DNA from: Pempheris klunzingeri
Lineage: Eukaryota; Chordata; Actinopteri; Acropomatiformes; Pempheridae
Length of the DNA stretch: 64,000 nucleotides
Assembly (NCBI RefSeq): GCF_042242105.1
Contig: NC_092022.1
Span: 13,326,001-13,390,000 of the forward strand
Reading direction: 5' to 3'
The position numbers were made by a program, and so were the translations under genes. Positions within the stretch are counted from its first letter, which is position 1, and every line of letters begins with the position of its first letter. The notes under the pieces were generated by a model, which saw only the letters and a program-made list of their open reading frames with translations, was not told the DNA's origin and searched no databases. Positions 26,258 through 37,714 of this stretch are shown here, piece after piece.

Positions 26258-26330
26258 GTTACTGTGGAAACAAGGATGCCATGGCAACGGTGACCGGGGT
26301 TACCGAGGAAACGACCGTCACCATGGAGAC
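26258..26330. promoter_or_regulatory. Cluster of four RFX X-box-like motifs
   Basis: Four 14-mers share the X-box layout of two half sites with a 2-base spacer (GTTRCC NN GGYAAC): GTTACTGTGGAAAC (26,258-26,271), GATGCCATGGCAAC (26,275-26,288), GTTACCGAGGAAAC (26,299-26,312) and GTCACCATGGAGAC (26,317-26,330). They sit within 73 bp at centre spacings of about 17, 24 and 18 bp. RFX proteins bind such motifs in ciliary, MHC-II and neuronal promoters. Which gene they serve is unknown. The nearest candidate is the minus-strand exon ending at 25,847, and kcna3 ends 0.86 kb away. Confidence 0.5.
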
Positions 26331-27027
26331 TGCATCACAGCGGGCTATATTTGAGGCATCCAAAGAGAAGCACGCTCCATCTTTGATCGCTGTGAGTGTG
26401 CGTGAAAGAGCGCTGTGTGTCTCCTCGCTCACGTGTGTCTTGCACCGATAATGAGACGCTGACAGTCGGCTGACCCCTGGGTTTATATGGTGCCGATTAC
26501 GCATTAAATAGCCTACCAGGACAGTTCATATTAAGGAATTATACGGGATTATTTTTAAAGACAGTAGCATTTGGACTAAACTTTAACGCACAATAAAGGC
26601 ATAGCACAGAACGGTCTAATTGAATAATATATGCAGAGTTGTGTTTTTCAGACATTAAATGTGTTTAAACACACACACATATTTAAATGATTCTGAATAT
26701 TATACATAGGCTATGACTGACGAATCACGACTCATAACGCATGTTATTACAATGTGAGTGTCCTTCGAGTAGCATACAGTTGTACTCTTCTTTCACAGTT
26801 ATAAAGCTTCTATCACTACCTGTTGTGATAATATATCGGCTACTGCACAACGCACAACAGGTCAATTCCCTCACTCAGAAAGGTGTAGTAGGCCTAATAC
26901 TTTTAAGGAGCTCTTTCTCTCCAAGCGCGAATGGAACCGTACAGAATTATGAATTCAGATCAGTGAAATGAAAAATCCTGATTCTTTGAATGGAGCACAA
27001 AGCAGCGTCTCTGAACAGGCAGGGTTT

Positions 27028-27061
<34 letters not shown>

Positions 27062-27188
27062 TTTGTTTGTTTGTTTCTTTCTTCATCTGATCTACCGCTG
27101 CTTCTACACGCTGGTGCGCAACGACAGAGCCAGCTGTTTGTTGACACATCGCCTACTCCTGTGTTCAGGGCCATGACTCTAAACTTGG
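26331..27188 (-). other. kcna3 3' flank / 3'UTR region
   Basis: No second gene is seen. It includes a (CT)n run at 27,029-27,058 followed by (TTTG)n to about 27,076, just after the kcna3 stop codon. No canonical AATAAA on the minus strand was found before the motifs near 25,433 and 25,239, so the 3' end of kcna3 is undetermined. A 213-codon frame at 26,947-27,588 is a shadow of kcna3 running into repeat. Confidence 0.45.
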
Positions 27189-28766
27189 CTACACGTCGGT
27201 GAAAATCTTTTTGTTTATATTCACACAATTCTGCGAGTTGTTCTGCGTGGTGGTGGGGAAGTTGGGCTGCTGTTTGAACGCGCTGTTGATCCCGTGCTCC
27301 TCTATCACCATATACTCGCTCTTGCTGAGTGAGGAAGAGGATCGAGTCTTCCTCAGCTCCTCTGTGTCTGCTAGAGGCTGACAGCTGCCCACGTGCAGGT
27401 ACTGTGCCTGCTCCTCGCCCTCCGTCTCCCTGTGGTAGAAGTAGTTGAAATTGGAGACGATGACGGGTACAGGCAGGGCAATAGTCAGTACACCAGCGAT
27501 GGCGCACAGAGACCCCACAATCTTTCCCCCGATTGTCACGGGATGCATGTCCCCATAACCCACGGTGGTCATGGTGACAACAGCCCACCAGAAAGCATCC
27601 GGGATGCTGTTGAAACCCGACTCTGGGTCGTCTGCCTCAGCAAAGTAGACAGCACTGGAGAAGAGGATGACACCGATGAACAGAAAGAAGATAAGGAGGC
27701 CCAGCTCACGCATGCTGGCCTTCAGAGTCTGTCCCAAAATCTGAAGCCCCTTGGAGTGACGCGAGAGTTTGAAGATGCGAAATACCCGAACCAGTCGAAT
27801 TACGCGCAGAATGGCTAATGACATGGCCTGCTGTCCGTTTCCTTGCCTCTCCGCCAGCTCTGTGCCCAGCGTGATGAAATAGGGAATGATGGCCACAATG
27901 TCAATAATGTTCATGATGTTTTTGGAGAACGTGGCTTTACTCGGGCATGCAAAGAAGCGCACCAGCAGCTCGAAGGAGAACCAGATTATACACAAGGTCT
28001 CCACCACAAAGAACGGGTCTGAGAAGGGGCTGATGAAATATGGGAGTGTGCCATTTATCACAGGCGCAATGGTGATCGGATCTCTGTTTTCGTCCCTGAA
28101 CTCCGGCAATGTTTCTAGGCAGAAGATGACAATGGAGATGAGAATGACCAGGACAGACACTATCGCTATGCCCCGTGCAGGACCCGAGCTCTCTGGGTAT
28201 TCAAAAAGCAGCCACACCTGTCTTTGAAATTCATTCTCTGGCAACGGGCGCTCCTCCTCCTTTATGAAGCCCTCATCTTCCCTGAACTTCTCCATAGCCT
28301 CCTCACCCAGCTCATAGAACCGGATCTCCTCAGAGAAAATGTCAATGGGCACATTCACGGGTCTTCTGATGCGCCCACCAGACTGGTAGTAATACAGAAT
28401 GGCATCAAAGCTGGGTCGGTTCCGATCGAAGAAGTACTCGTTCCTGAGTGGATCAAAGTACCTCATCCTCTTCTTTGGGTCCCCCAGCAAAGTCTCTGGA
28501 AACTGGGAGAGAGTCTTGAGCTGCGTCTCGAAGCGTAACCCTGAGATGTTGATGACGACCCTCTCGCAGCATTCGTGATCCGGTTCGTATCGGTCAAGAG
28601 AGTGGTGGCCCGGGAGAGCCGCCGACTCCTCCAGCATGTTGTCACACGCCACAACAGTCATCACGTCAGCGTCTGTCTCGGTGTATCCGTGGTTCACCAG
28701 ATTGTCGCCCCGGATTTTGGTTACGCTCGGCGGGGGTGATTGCAGGAGGCTGAGGTGGTCGTCCAT
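27189..28766 (-). CDS. kcna3: Voltage-gated potassium channel Kv1.3 (Shaker family)
   Basis: A 525-residue pore subunit of a C-type-inactivating delayed rectifier, known from neurons and T lymphocytes. In order: N-terminal extension [13 protein letters not shown] ... LVNHGYTE, matching the long N-terminus of mammalian Kv1.3; T1 domain from about 68; S1 about 196-217; N-glycosylation site N238 (NGT); S2 249-270; S3 281-298; S4 with R321, R324, R327, R330, K333, R336; pore GYGD 403-406; S6 about 413-440 with PVP; C-terminal TDV PDZ ligand. H408 just after the filter (GYGDMHP) is the residue that distinguishes Kv1.3 and controls its C-type inactivation and blocker sensitivity. The start at 28,764-28,766 was chosen because it is the first ATG and gives the conserved N-terminus; the frame runs further upstream but only with non-ATG codons. 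A second in-frame ATG (residue 36, 28,659-28,661) could give a shorter form. Intronless CDS and intact. Confidence 0.97.
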   Translation of the reverse strand: MDDHLSLLQSPPPSVTKIRGDNLVNHGYTETDADVMTVVACDNMLEESAALPGHHSLDRYEPDHECCERVVINISGLRFETQLKTLSQFPETLLGDPKKRMRYFDPLRNEYFFDRNRPSFDAILYYYQSGGRIRRPVNVPIDIFSEEIRFYELGEEAMEKFREDEGFIKEEERPLPENEFQRQVWLLFEYPESSGPARGIAIVSVLVILISIVIFCLETLPEFRDENRDPITIAPVINGTLPYFISPFSDPFFVVETLCIIWFSFELLVRFFACPSKATFSKNIMNIIDIVAIIPYFITLGTELAERQGNGQQAMSLAILRVIRLVRVFRIFKLSRHSKGLQILGQTLKASMRELGLLIFFLFIGVILFSSAVYFAEADDPESGFNSIPDAFWWAVVTMTTVGYGDMHPVTIGGKIVGSLCAIAGVLTIALPVPVIVSNFNYFYHRETEGEEQAQYLHVGSCQPLADTEELRKTRSSSSLSKSEYMVIEEHGINSAFKQQPNFPTTTQNNSQNCVNINKKIFTDV

Positions 28767-28905
28767 GCGCGGGTGAAGACGCACACAGGGGCGGCCGCCT
28801 CGCCCCCTCTGCGAACCCCGGTCAACCACAGCCGCCACCACAGCCTCGTCTCCTCCACCGTCTCTCTCACTCTCTTTCTGCGCTTCACTTTCACTCCCTA
28901 CTGTT

Positions 28906-29006
28906 GCTGTTCCCGCCCACGGGGGAAAGATCTGGGTTTATAAACAGGCCTTCCACCCGCCCACGGCGCACCAGCGATGGGTACCTTTCCTTGTCCTCCG
29001 CCAATC
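28906..29006 (-). promoter_or_regulatory. kcna3: kcna3 core promoter (TATA, GC box, CCAAT)
   Basis: Reading on the minus strand: an inverted CCAAT (GCGATTGG, plus-strand CCAAT at 29,001-29,005), then a palindromic GTTTATAAAC at 28,936-28,945 containing TATAAA, then a GGGCGG box at about 28,912-28,919. A start site about 30 nt below the TATA, near 28,910, would give a leader of about 145 nt to the ATG with no upstream ATG in it. Being palindromic, the TATA could also serve the opposite direction. Confidence 0.55.
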
Positions 29007-30557
29007 GCAGGACGCACAGACATACACAAGAAGCAACAGACGGGCGTCATTCAACACCATCGTTAGGGCGTGCCCGCCTCCCTCTGCCCCTCTCTATCTG
29101 TCTTGTAGGCACGCGCGCGCACACACACACACACATTAGGCGAGTCCAAACACTCCTCTTTTTAAAACAAGGTCATTGCCCACAGATAGGACATTTTCAA
29201 ATAGGCTACTCATAAATATATCAGAGCCTCATTTTCTTTTTCCGGGACAGCCTTAACAGATGCACCAGCGTTGCGCGTTACCTTTTTGTTCATCCAAGAA
29301 TGGAATTTGGGTGTGCCATGGTAAGACTGAATGCATTTGGAAATGAAATATTGAACATGATTCTGCCGCTGTTAGTTTCTTAATTACGCACACAGAAATC
29401 ACGATTGGCATGATTGGCATGAAATTTTAAGTATAATTGACGCTTCCCAAAGTGGCGATGGGACGCGTTAAAGTGAAGGAAAAGGGAGGGCGCAGATGGG
29501 AAAGAGAAGAGAGAGGTCGAAAAGGTCGATGTGTGAGAAAGAAATGTGTTGTTAAAGTAAGAGCAGAATGAAAAAGAAGAAAACATGAATATTGCACTCA
29601 TTAAAAACAAGTGGGCTATCATATTCTGAGGAAATATAAATGACATCAAGGAACACACACTTTCCTGCACATACACACTAGCCCCATATAATTTTAAGGG
29701 CTAATATAATAAATGTCAGTACATGGCATCTCCAGTCCTGTGGCAGAGTTGATCAGATATAATCACACAGGCAGAGAGAAAACCCGACCAGTTTTCACTA
29801 TTATCAGCTCTGTTGTGCTCACCAGTAATGTTTAGCCTACTTTACAACTACTATATTATGTTGAATGTCATGATATTCAGACAGTTTCTGGGTACTTGAC
29901 AAGCGATACCACAATTCATCATTATAACAGCCTACGTGAAATGCAAGAAAATTGCAGGAATGTCACTACAGGAGCATTACAAAGAGTGTGACGATGATTC
30001 ATCACAGGCAGATGTTGTAGGTTGGTATTAACCAATAAGCTGACCACAAAGTATTTTATTAGTCATCAACTATTGCTCCAGTTGTCTCCTTTACTTGTTC
30101 CATACAAGTTTGGTTCCTAAATGTAACTGTCCAGCAACATTAGTTGCTGGGATTTTCTGAAGTAAAATCCCAGGGCGGCTGCTGTCTGAGGTGCTGAAAT
30201 GGAAAGCCAATGAAAATTACCAGAAATGAAAAGTTTTTCTGTTTCCAAAAATATTTCTGAGGCAGAACTAACCTGCAGGCAGAAACAGTCTCATTGATTA
30301 AGACAACCTGAGTGGGTGGAGGCCAAACACTACAGTAACTAAAACTTGGTGAAAAAAGACAAGAGGTCAGTGAAGTCTCTGTAATCTGAAGCCCTCCTGC
30401 CAAGCCAAGCTTGTCATAAATGCTGTGGATGAATTAATTAAAAAAGTTACAGCTTTCTGCTTTAGCTAAATAGTCTTCAGAAAAACTATTTTATAGGCTC
30501 CTCTTCTTAAGGTTTACATACTTATTTTAAATGACAGTCATATAGTGTGTATATATG

Positions 30558-30590
<33 letters not shown>

Positions 30591-32394
30591 GGAGAGAGGA
30601 ATTTCCTCAATACATATATACACAATACAATACATTCTCCCAAGGTCTGAGAAAATGAGGACATTGAGCTGGTTCTAACTTCTACAAAGAAGCAGCTCTG
30701 GGTTTGGGGTTAAATGCAATCAGTGGAAGATATTTATAAGTAAATACAGTCAATGCCAAGCATGTTCTCCCCTGTGTGTGTAGGTAGGTGGGTGGTGGTG
30801 GATACGTGAGCTGAGAGCAAAATGAAAGAGAGGAAGCATGGAAGTTGACTGGTTACTAAACTGAATATGATACCAAATATTGAGAGTAAAACTTTTCTAC
30901 AGCTCACTTTTAGTCCGCTCCTCTGATGTCTTTAGCAGATGAAGTCAAGCCTGCAAATGTTCACGCTCTGTGTTTTACACTTTACGCCACAGTTGTGCAT
31001 GTAAACACACTCTCAGACACATCAACAAGTGGTAGGAACACAGCACCAAAGGGAGGAGAGGAGGAAAGAGACCTAGGGCTAACTGTGAGGGATTACTGTG
31101 TTTCCTGCTCATGAACATCTGCTTCCTCCAGATTCAATTAAATGAGCATTGGATGACCGGACTAATCTGAGAAGTCTCCCATCACCATGAACAATGTGTG
31201 GCAACACCCAACCTGACACATGCAGCCTGCAGTATTCTCTGCAGGCTAACCCTAACTTTAATCATAAGTCCAACATAACTTTCCCCAGCCCTAAGACTAA
31301 AGTGAAATTTGAGTATTTGAACAACTTTGAGATACAAAAACTTAAATGTATTTAGTAGCAGCGGGGTCTAACAGGCACCACAGTTTTTAGCAGTTAGTTG
31401 TTCCATAAATAATTCTTTGGTTGTCATAAAAATAAAATGTTTAACAGTTTTATAGAAGCAGTTTAATAGAGGCAGTGCAGGCGGAAGAAATTAACATGAG
31501 GTGAATTGTAAAAAGATTGTAGTGACAGCTACATCTTTGGGTATTAGTGTTAAAAATTGACACTTGTATTCATACATACACAATAAATGGTAAGGACTGT
31601 GACTGTGACTGTGATACATTCAGTGTAGAGCCTGTTTTCCTATTGAGGCCACTTTGAAGCTGTCTTGTAATAAAAGGGCCAGTCAGTCCACTGGGAAAGA
31701 GCTCAGGGATAGCCAAAGGGCCTTTTAATGTGGTTTCCACTCTCCATGTTAAATATAGGACCACCCCAACTCCCTTATTAACCTCCGAAATTAGGCTACC
31801 TTGCACATTGCACTTGGATGCATCAAACTGGAATGTGGCTGACTGAAAGGCATTGAAACGGGCCCAAAGAGCATGTGAGGGGGAAGTGGGTCATTCTACA
31901 GGAAGAACAACTCAGCTGGTTGAGGTCATGGACATCTGGTTGCACTTGAGAAAATGGGCTGGTTTGGATCTTCTGCAAGGGATGCACAGCAGTATCCATT
32001 CACACAATTCCTGGAAAAAGGGTGAAGTTAATGTCTTTAAGAGAAGACTAAGGATGGGATCACATATCTAGCAACCAGTTCCAGCATCCACCGGTGAGCA
32101 TTTATGTGTGATTGTATGTTCTGACCTCACAAGTAGACTACATATGCATTAGTGTCTCTGAAAGAGTGTTTGATTTCAGGCCATCTCCTCTGGAAATATT
32201 ACCATTTGCCTCATTGCCACCATTGCACTGTAACCATTGATGTTTGTCTTATTTTCTTTCCTTGTACCTAATTAGGTTATGCCATTGCCGATCCAGCCGA
32301 GCCATCATAGGGTGTTCTTATTTTTGCTTTTTATCTTGTCTTCACACTGGGTCTGACAGTGGTGCCATACCAATTTCCTAGTCTGTACTCACGT
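29007..32394. other. kcna3 upstream region, no gene seen
   Basis: It contains a CG/CA alternating tract near 29,110-29,136, the RE1-like site listed separately and a (TA)n then (GA)n tract at about 30,548-30,592. Short ORFs here show no domain. Tetrapod order would place CD53 on this side, but no tetraspanin exon was recognised. Confidence 0.5.
30178..30198 (-). promoter_or_regulatory. REST/NRSF (RE1)-like site upstream of kcna3
   Basis: On the plus strand this reads GCTGCTGTCTGAGGTGCTGA followed by A. It matches both RE1 halves (GCTGTC and GGTGCTGAA) at the canonical 21-bp spacing. By eye it agrees at 17 of 21 positions with the usual consensus, and several mismatches fall at tolerant positions. 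REST silences neuronal genes outside neurons, and potassium channels are known targets. It lies about 1.3 kb upstream of the predicted kcna3 start. Confidence 0.5.
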
Positions 32395-32860
32395 TAGCGA
32401 ATCTGTGAGGCTGCACTTATGCACAGTGGTGCATGCTAACATCCTCACATAATAATGCTCACATTCTGATGTTTATCAGGTATGATTACAATTACTATGT
32501 TCAAGTTTATCATGTTAGTGTGCTAATATTTGCTAATTACCACTAAACACAAAGTACAGCTGAGGCTGATAGAAATGTAGTAGATTTGCAGGTTGGACAA
32601 ATGAAAGTTTTGACCTGACTGATGTGCTAGATGGAAATCCAGAGGATCACCAAAGGTAATTAATCCAACTGCTGTCAAGACATTTCCCTCAATGGCAATT
32701 CATGAATATATTTGTGAAGATATGTCACTAAAAAAATGTGCTGGCTGTGCCAGATGATCAGAGGATCACCATAAGGGGGATTCAGCCATGAGTGTACAAA
32801 CTTTCAGGCAATCAATTCAATAATTGTGATTTCATGTGTTATAACCTTAGTAACCTCCCT
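32395..32860 (+). repeat. Percomorph interspersed repeat
   Basis: Recognised by its order of words: GCATGCTAACATC, GCTAATATTTGCTAATTACC, CACTAAACACAAAGTACAGC, TGAGGCTGATAGAAATGTAG, TTTTGACCTGACTGATG, AGAGGATCACCAAAGG, then a second decayed AGAGGATCACCATAAGG unit. I know this arrangement as a very abundant repeat of percomorph fishes; its transposon class is not certain to me. It is the best single clue to the host group. Confidence 0.65.
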
Positions 32861-35800
32861 ATTAACAGGAGAGATAGGATCAAATGGTGATAGCATGCCT
32901 GAGCAAACATAAAATAGATTTAAAAGATGGACTTTATTGTATGATGGGAGAACTCTGTAGGATGGTGCTGAGACATCAGATCATCACTCTGGAAATAAGT
33001 GTTGATTGATCACATCTTCCTTGTGCTGTGGAGAAAGTTTAAGTGCTTCTCTGGTTCTTTTCACCGGAAGAGGCCTTGGGGAAAGACAGGAGGACTGATG
33101 TCAGAGAAAGCAAGGGACAGACAGAAAGACTGACAGACATTCACAAGCGTTAACAACAGCGTTAGAAATGTAATGGAGAATGAGTGATGCCACGCAGGAT
33201 TTACATTAAAAAAATCAAAATTTGTCCAGTAACATTTAAAATTTTTATTAAACAGTTTTTATTTCAATTAATTGTTAAAAATTATTTGCACACCATTCTT
33301 GTTATTGGTAATTTACCAGCCTAGCTAATGCAATGACTTGTTATTATGAAATGCAATGACAAACATACCCACAATCCTTTGTTATTACCCCCCGGACAAC
33401 TTATTTAATGTACTTGTAATCTTTATGATTAATGAGATCCAGGTTCTAATCACTCTGTTTTTACAAGCAGTGGTTTCCTGTTACTCAGCCAGTCACATGC
33501 CCTCAGCTATCCTACATCCCCTTCCTATCCAGACCACAAACAGTAAAAGCACACAGGGGTGCTGTAATCTGAATATTAATAAAGAAGAGGTCCATATGGA
33601 CAAAGCACCGGTGTGTAGACTAATTAATCAATTGCTCATATTAGCATAACTGTAGATATCAGGGCTTGAGTACAGCTGCACATGACAGAGGAGGCAGACA
33701 GGAGAAGAAGAGAGGGAGAGGACAAGGCCATCTGTAAAACAAAGCCTGACTGACCAGGAGCCGCATCAGGTCCTGCTGTAACCTCGGCAACGCGGAGAGG
33801 GATGGGAGAGAAAGGGTGCGGGGAGAGGGAGGAACACGGTTGAAGCTCGGCTGGCTGTGGCACTCTGTTATTGTTTGAGTCAGATGATCATCTCTGCATG
33901 CTGGGTGGAGACAAAGAGATAAACAAACGGTGGGCATACGGTTAAAGCATGCATGTGGACTGCCACATGTGGTTGCACAAACAGAAAAAACACAAATTTA
34001 TATGCAAGACGTCACTTTGCTTGGCTGTACTTTTTCACGCTTTTCAACCTGACTTTGCCACTTAAAGGCATCTGGTATTTAGGTTAGATTGGATCCAGAA
34101 AAGGTTTTTGGGTAGTTCCAGCATGACTGGAGTGTCACATATGTAAAGATGGTGCACCAGGCGATATGTATGCATAATAGATACAAACCCACCAGTGCAT
34201 ATCAGCTGCAGCAGCAAGAGAGAGGGGCTTCCCTGCTTCACGCACCAACCATCAGTTCTATTTAGATACAGAATCAGGACAGAAACGTAACAAAAAAACC
34301 CTCACATTCTCAGGAGAAAAAACTGCAAGGCTGAAGTTGATTTAAGTGAGGACTCTAATGTGTTATCCATATTGAAGCTCTGGAGACCATGCAGGACTTT
34401 GATGAATTATAAAGCCTTGTAATTATCTATTAATTAGAGTGTTTGTCTTTCTGTTCTGCCCTACTTAGACCCTACTTAGAAACCAAATCTTTCTCAGACT
34501 GGAGAATCAGAATGAATAAGAGGTACAACCATGAGAACAGCTGCTGAATAATTGCCTTACATGACAGTTACTTCACATGTAAGCCTATAAAATATAAACC
34601 AGAGTGCATATTCTTTCCCATGGGGGCAGATGCTTTTGATCTTTTTTTTAATAAGTTTATTTTTTTAAAGATTTGAGGCAGCATAGAATAACTAATGTAA
34701 AGAGAGGAGGAGAAATAAATAATAATGGAAAAGAAATAAAGAATTTCTTTATTTCCACAGTGGCAGATCAGGTCGTAAAAGAGCTGCAGAAGCCTGCATG
34801 TTCGCAGGAGTCACAGGATTAAAAAAGCAGAAATGATGGAGCCCCGTTACATTCCTCCACCTTTCCACGTTGACATCGCTCACACTTTAATTTCTCACAT
34901 CATCTTCTCCCCCTCCGTGTCTCTCACCTCCACTCATCCCTTTCCACACCTCATAATCTTTTTCTCATCTGCTGAACCCTCAACTTTTCAGTCCTCTTCT
35001 TGGAGGCAAATTACATCATCTCCTTTTTTTTTTTTTTTTTACTGTATATCTGCATCCCTTTATTTTCCTTTCCTGACAGTGGACATTTCCCCTGTAGATT
35101 AGACCTTGTGAGACATTATTTTTCTGTCACTGATCTGAAAAAACATTTGCAAGTTAAACCAAGGCAAATGTGCAAATAAGCTGATATGATACATTTAACA
35201 AATAGAAATATATAAAAACTGAAAATATAACAAAACTGATTTTATGTTATATAATATCTTACATATTTTCATTTTGTCAAATCTGCTCAGTTACTTTCAT
35301 TTTTTTGATTTAACTAAACTATTTGACTGCTGAAAGTGTTTGTTTATGCATTTTGATACATTTGTTGATAGAATATTTTTTATTAATGTTCAATATTCAC
35401 ACCCATCTGTGTTTACAGGTGACCTATGTTTGACATGTTCCTCTCTGCACTGGTGTCTGACACCTTTTTTTCCACCAAGGCTCTGCTCAGGAACGAGACT
35501 AAATTCCATCTCTCAGCTGCCACATGATTGCACATCAGATACATGTCTATATAATACTGCTTGAAATGTTTCGGGTTTCAGAATTGTTGACTTTGTCTTG
35601 GCAGATATGTGCACAGATGATTGTATTATCATATAACGTAACAGGAACATACATTTAGAATTTTACTCATGTTATGCATGAAAGCTGCTAATGTTACATA
35701 ATAATACACCTGCTTTTTTAAACCAAATTAAAGATTGACTGACAGAAATTTTGATTTAACATTGTAAATGTCAACTAAAAAGTATTACAGAAGGTCCACA

Positions 35801-36126
35801 GGTTCATCAAGTTATGACAAATGACCCCCATGCAATGATGCCAGAAAATTTAAAAGAAGTAAGCCACCAAACAGTAAGGCTGCGCAGCATAGCATTAAAT
35901 ACATCTTCAGTAGAATTTAAAAAGCACAAGCATCACATTACCTGTTGAATATAGTGTTAGGCAAAGACAAGCACAAGCTGCATAGTACTGCACAGTAAAC
36001 TCTATTCTGACATATACAACCTCTTTTTTTTTGTCTGTTCAACAGATGGCAGTAAGAAAATTTGCAGATCTAACCAAGTTTGTGATACGCATGAGAAAAG
36101 CACTAATTATACTAGGAAAAGTCACA

Positions 36127-36170
<44 letters not shown>

Positions 36171-37609
36171 CACAGGATAAGTGAAAGCTTTGACCTACTT
36201 GATTCATCCCGTGGGAACAGTGATGATACAAACATTTCATTGCAATCAAACAGCTGCTGAGATGTTTCGGTCTAAAGTGGTGAACCGAGAAACAAGCAAG
36301 AGACTGACATCGTCATCCAAATGTAGCATGACTACAAAAAAAAATACACATTCTGTTACTTCCAATGCAATTACCGTGCCAGACTAACCTCCAGGTAAGT
36401 TTGTGATCATTGCCACCTTGCCTTTTTTGTGCAGCAATGGCGTCAGTAGGGGAAAGGGTCACTTTATACAATATCGCATTAAAATAGAGGCAAGCTTCAG
36501 TATTAATGCATGATAGAGGACTTCCGGGGAGGATGGCTTCCACTGTAGGCCACCCATCAGCCCCATTTCCATATTTCTCCTCTGTGTATCTCTCCTGCTG
36601 TTTGTTTTACAGATAGATGAAAAGGGAAAATGAAGGTGTTTGAGCCCCGCCGTGTGTGTGTGTGTGTGTGTGTGGGGGGGGTTGCGCCTGAGTGATGGTA
36701 CCATGGGAGGTCCAATACCTTTTCAAAGTGTGCCTGGACTCCACAGAGGCAGAGGCAATAAGTCATTAATAGAACTAAGCTGACACACACACACATAGTG
36801 GCTGGAGCTCCTTGGTGGCCTATCTGGCCTCCATGAACACCCTCTCTCTCAAGCTGTACATCCTTGGTAAGTGGGTCAGCCTGTCTTTGCCAGCAGCAAC
36901 TGTGTGAACATGCACTTTTCTACTTTAGTTTATTTTTCTTTTGTGTCTTTCACCTCTGATCACACTCTTCACCTCTTAACATCAGTGTACATTAATCTTG
37001 TGTCATCCTTTTTTTATTTTTACAGCCATCAACTCCTGTATCATCAGACCTGGAGTCTTCAACAAATGCGCATACATGTGAGTGTGTTTAGAGGACAGTT
37101 ACAAGGTCACACAGACAGCATTACTATCATGCAGATTCAGCAGCTGTCTTTTTTTTCTGGGCAGTTTACTTTCATTAACATATTACAGCACACTTTGTCC
37201 CCTATGTGTTACACAGAGGACATCTAAACATCTTGACAAGGTTCTTTGTAAAACACACTGTAATTAACATGTTTATGCAAATGAAGGTTGAACTAAAAAG
37301 TTCATGACATTTGAACAATCTATATGGTCAAGGTTAAGTTTGCATGATGATGGTTCAGAAAAGGAAAGTGTGGGCACAGGCGAGCGATGAGTCACTATAT
37401 TTGCATGCAAAATTGTTTAGTATGAAAAACCAGATTAATGGTGATGTTCACACTCCGAGCTTCTTCTTTATTCACAGTATCTTCACTTGTAATCGGCCCT
37501 CATCTGATGCATTTTTAAGTTTCAAATCGGATGTGAGGCCTTTTAGGGCCATAGATTAAGAGAACATCTATAAACTTTATTTATGTTTTTTTTTTTTTTT
37601 TACAATAAT
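32861..37609. other. Non-coding, no gene seen
   Basis: Holds a T18 run (35,023-35,040), the (TA)n tract listed separately, (GT)n followed by G8 at about 36,654-36,680 and many short ORFs of random composition. No exon was recognised. Confidence 0.55.
36128..36168. repeat. (TA)n microsatellite
   Basis: Uninterrupted TA repeat of about 20 units, self-complementary and likely to be length-variable. Confidence 0.95.
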
Positions 37610-37714
37610 ATGTTACACCTCTACCCCGCCTCTCGCCCGAAGTCAGCTGGGATTGGCTCCAGCTCCCCAGCGACCCTGACGGATAGATAATGGATGGATG
37701 GATGTTACACCTCT
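37610..37714 (+). mobile_element. 5'-truncated retroelement tail with 13-bp target-site duplication
   Basis: A 79-bp insert (37,623-37,701) starts ACCCCGCCTCTCGCCCG, includes AGCTGGGATTGGCTCCAGC and GCGACCCTGACGGAT, and ends in a GGAT/ATGG repeat. This is a 3' tail I recognise as common in teleost non-LTR elements and SINEs. It is bounded by perfect direct repeats ATGTTACACCTCT at 37,610-37,622 and 37,702-37,714. The duplication and 3' simple-repeat tail are the signature of target-primed reverse transcription. Confidence 0.85.

Noticed and set aside
26947..27588. 213-codon minus-strand open frame
   Set aside because: It is an alternate frame of kcna3 (pore and C-terminus) that reads on into the CT repeat; its sequence is not protein-like and kcna3 explains the region.
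28767..28841. 25-codon N-terminal extension of kcna3
   Set aside because: The extension begins at GTG and has no ATG; the conserved Kv1.3 N-terminus starts at 28,766.
29007..37000. CD53-like tetraspanin expected from tetrapod synteny
   Set aside because: No tetraspanin CCG or transmembrane exon pattern was found in either strand of this stretch.
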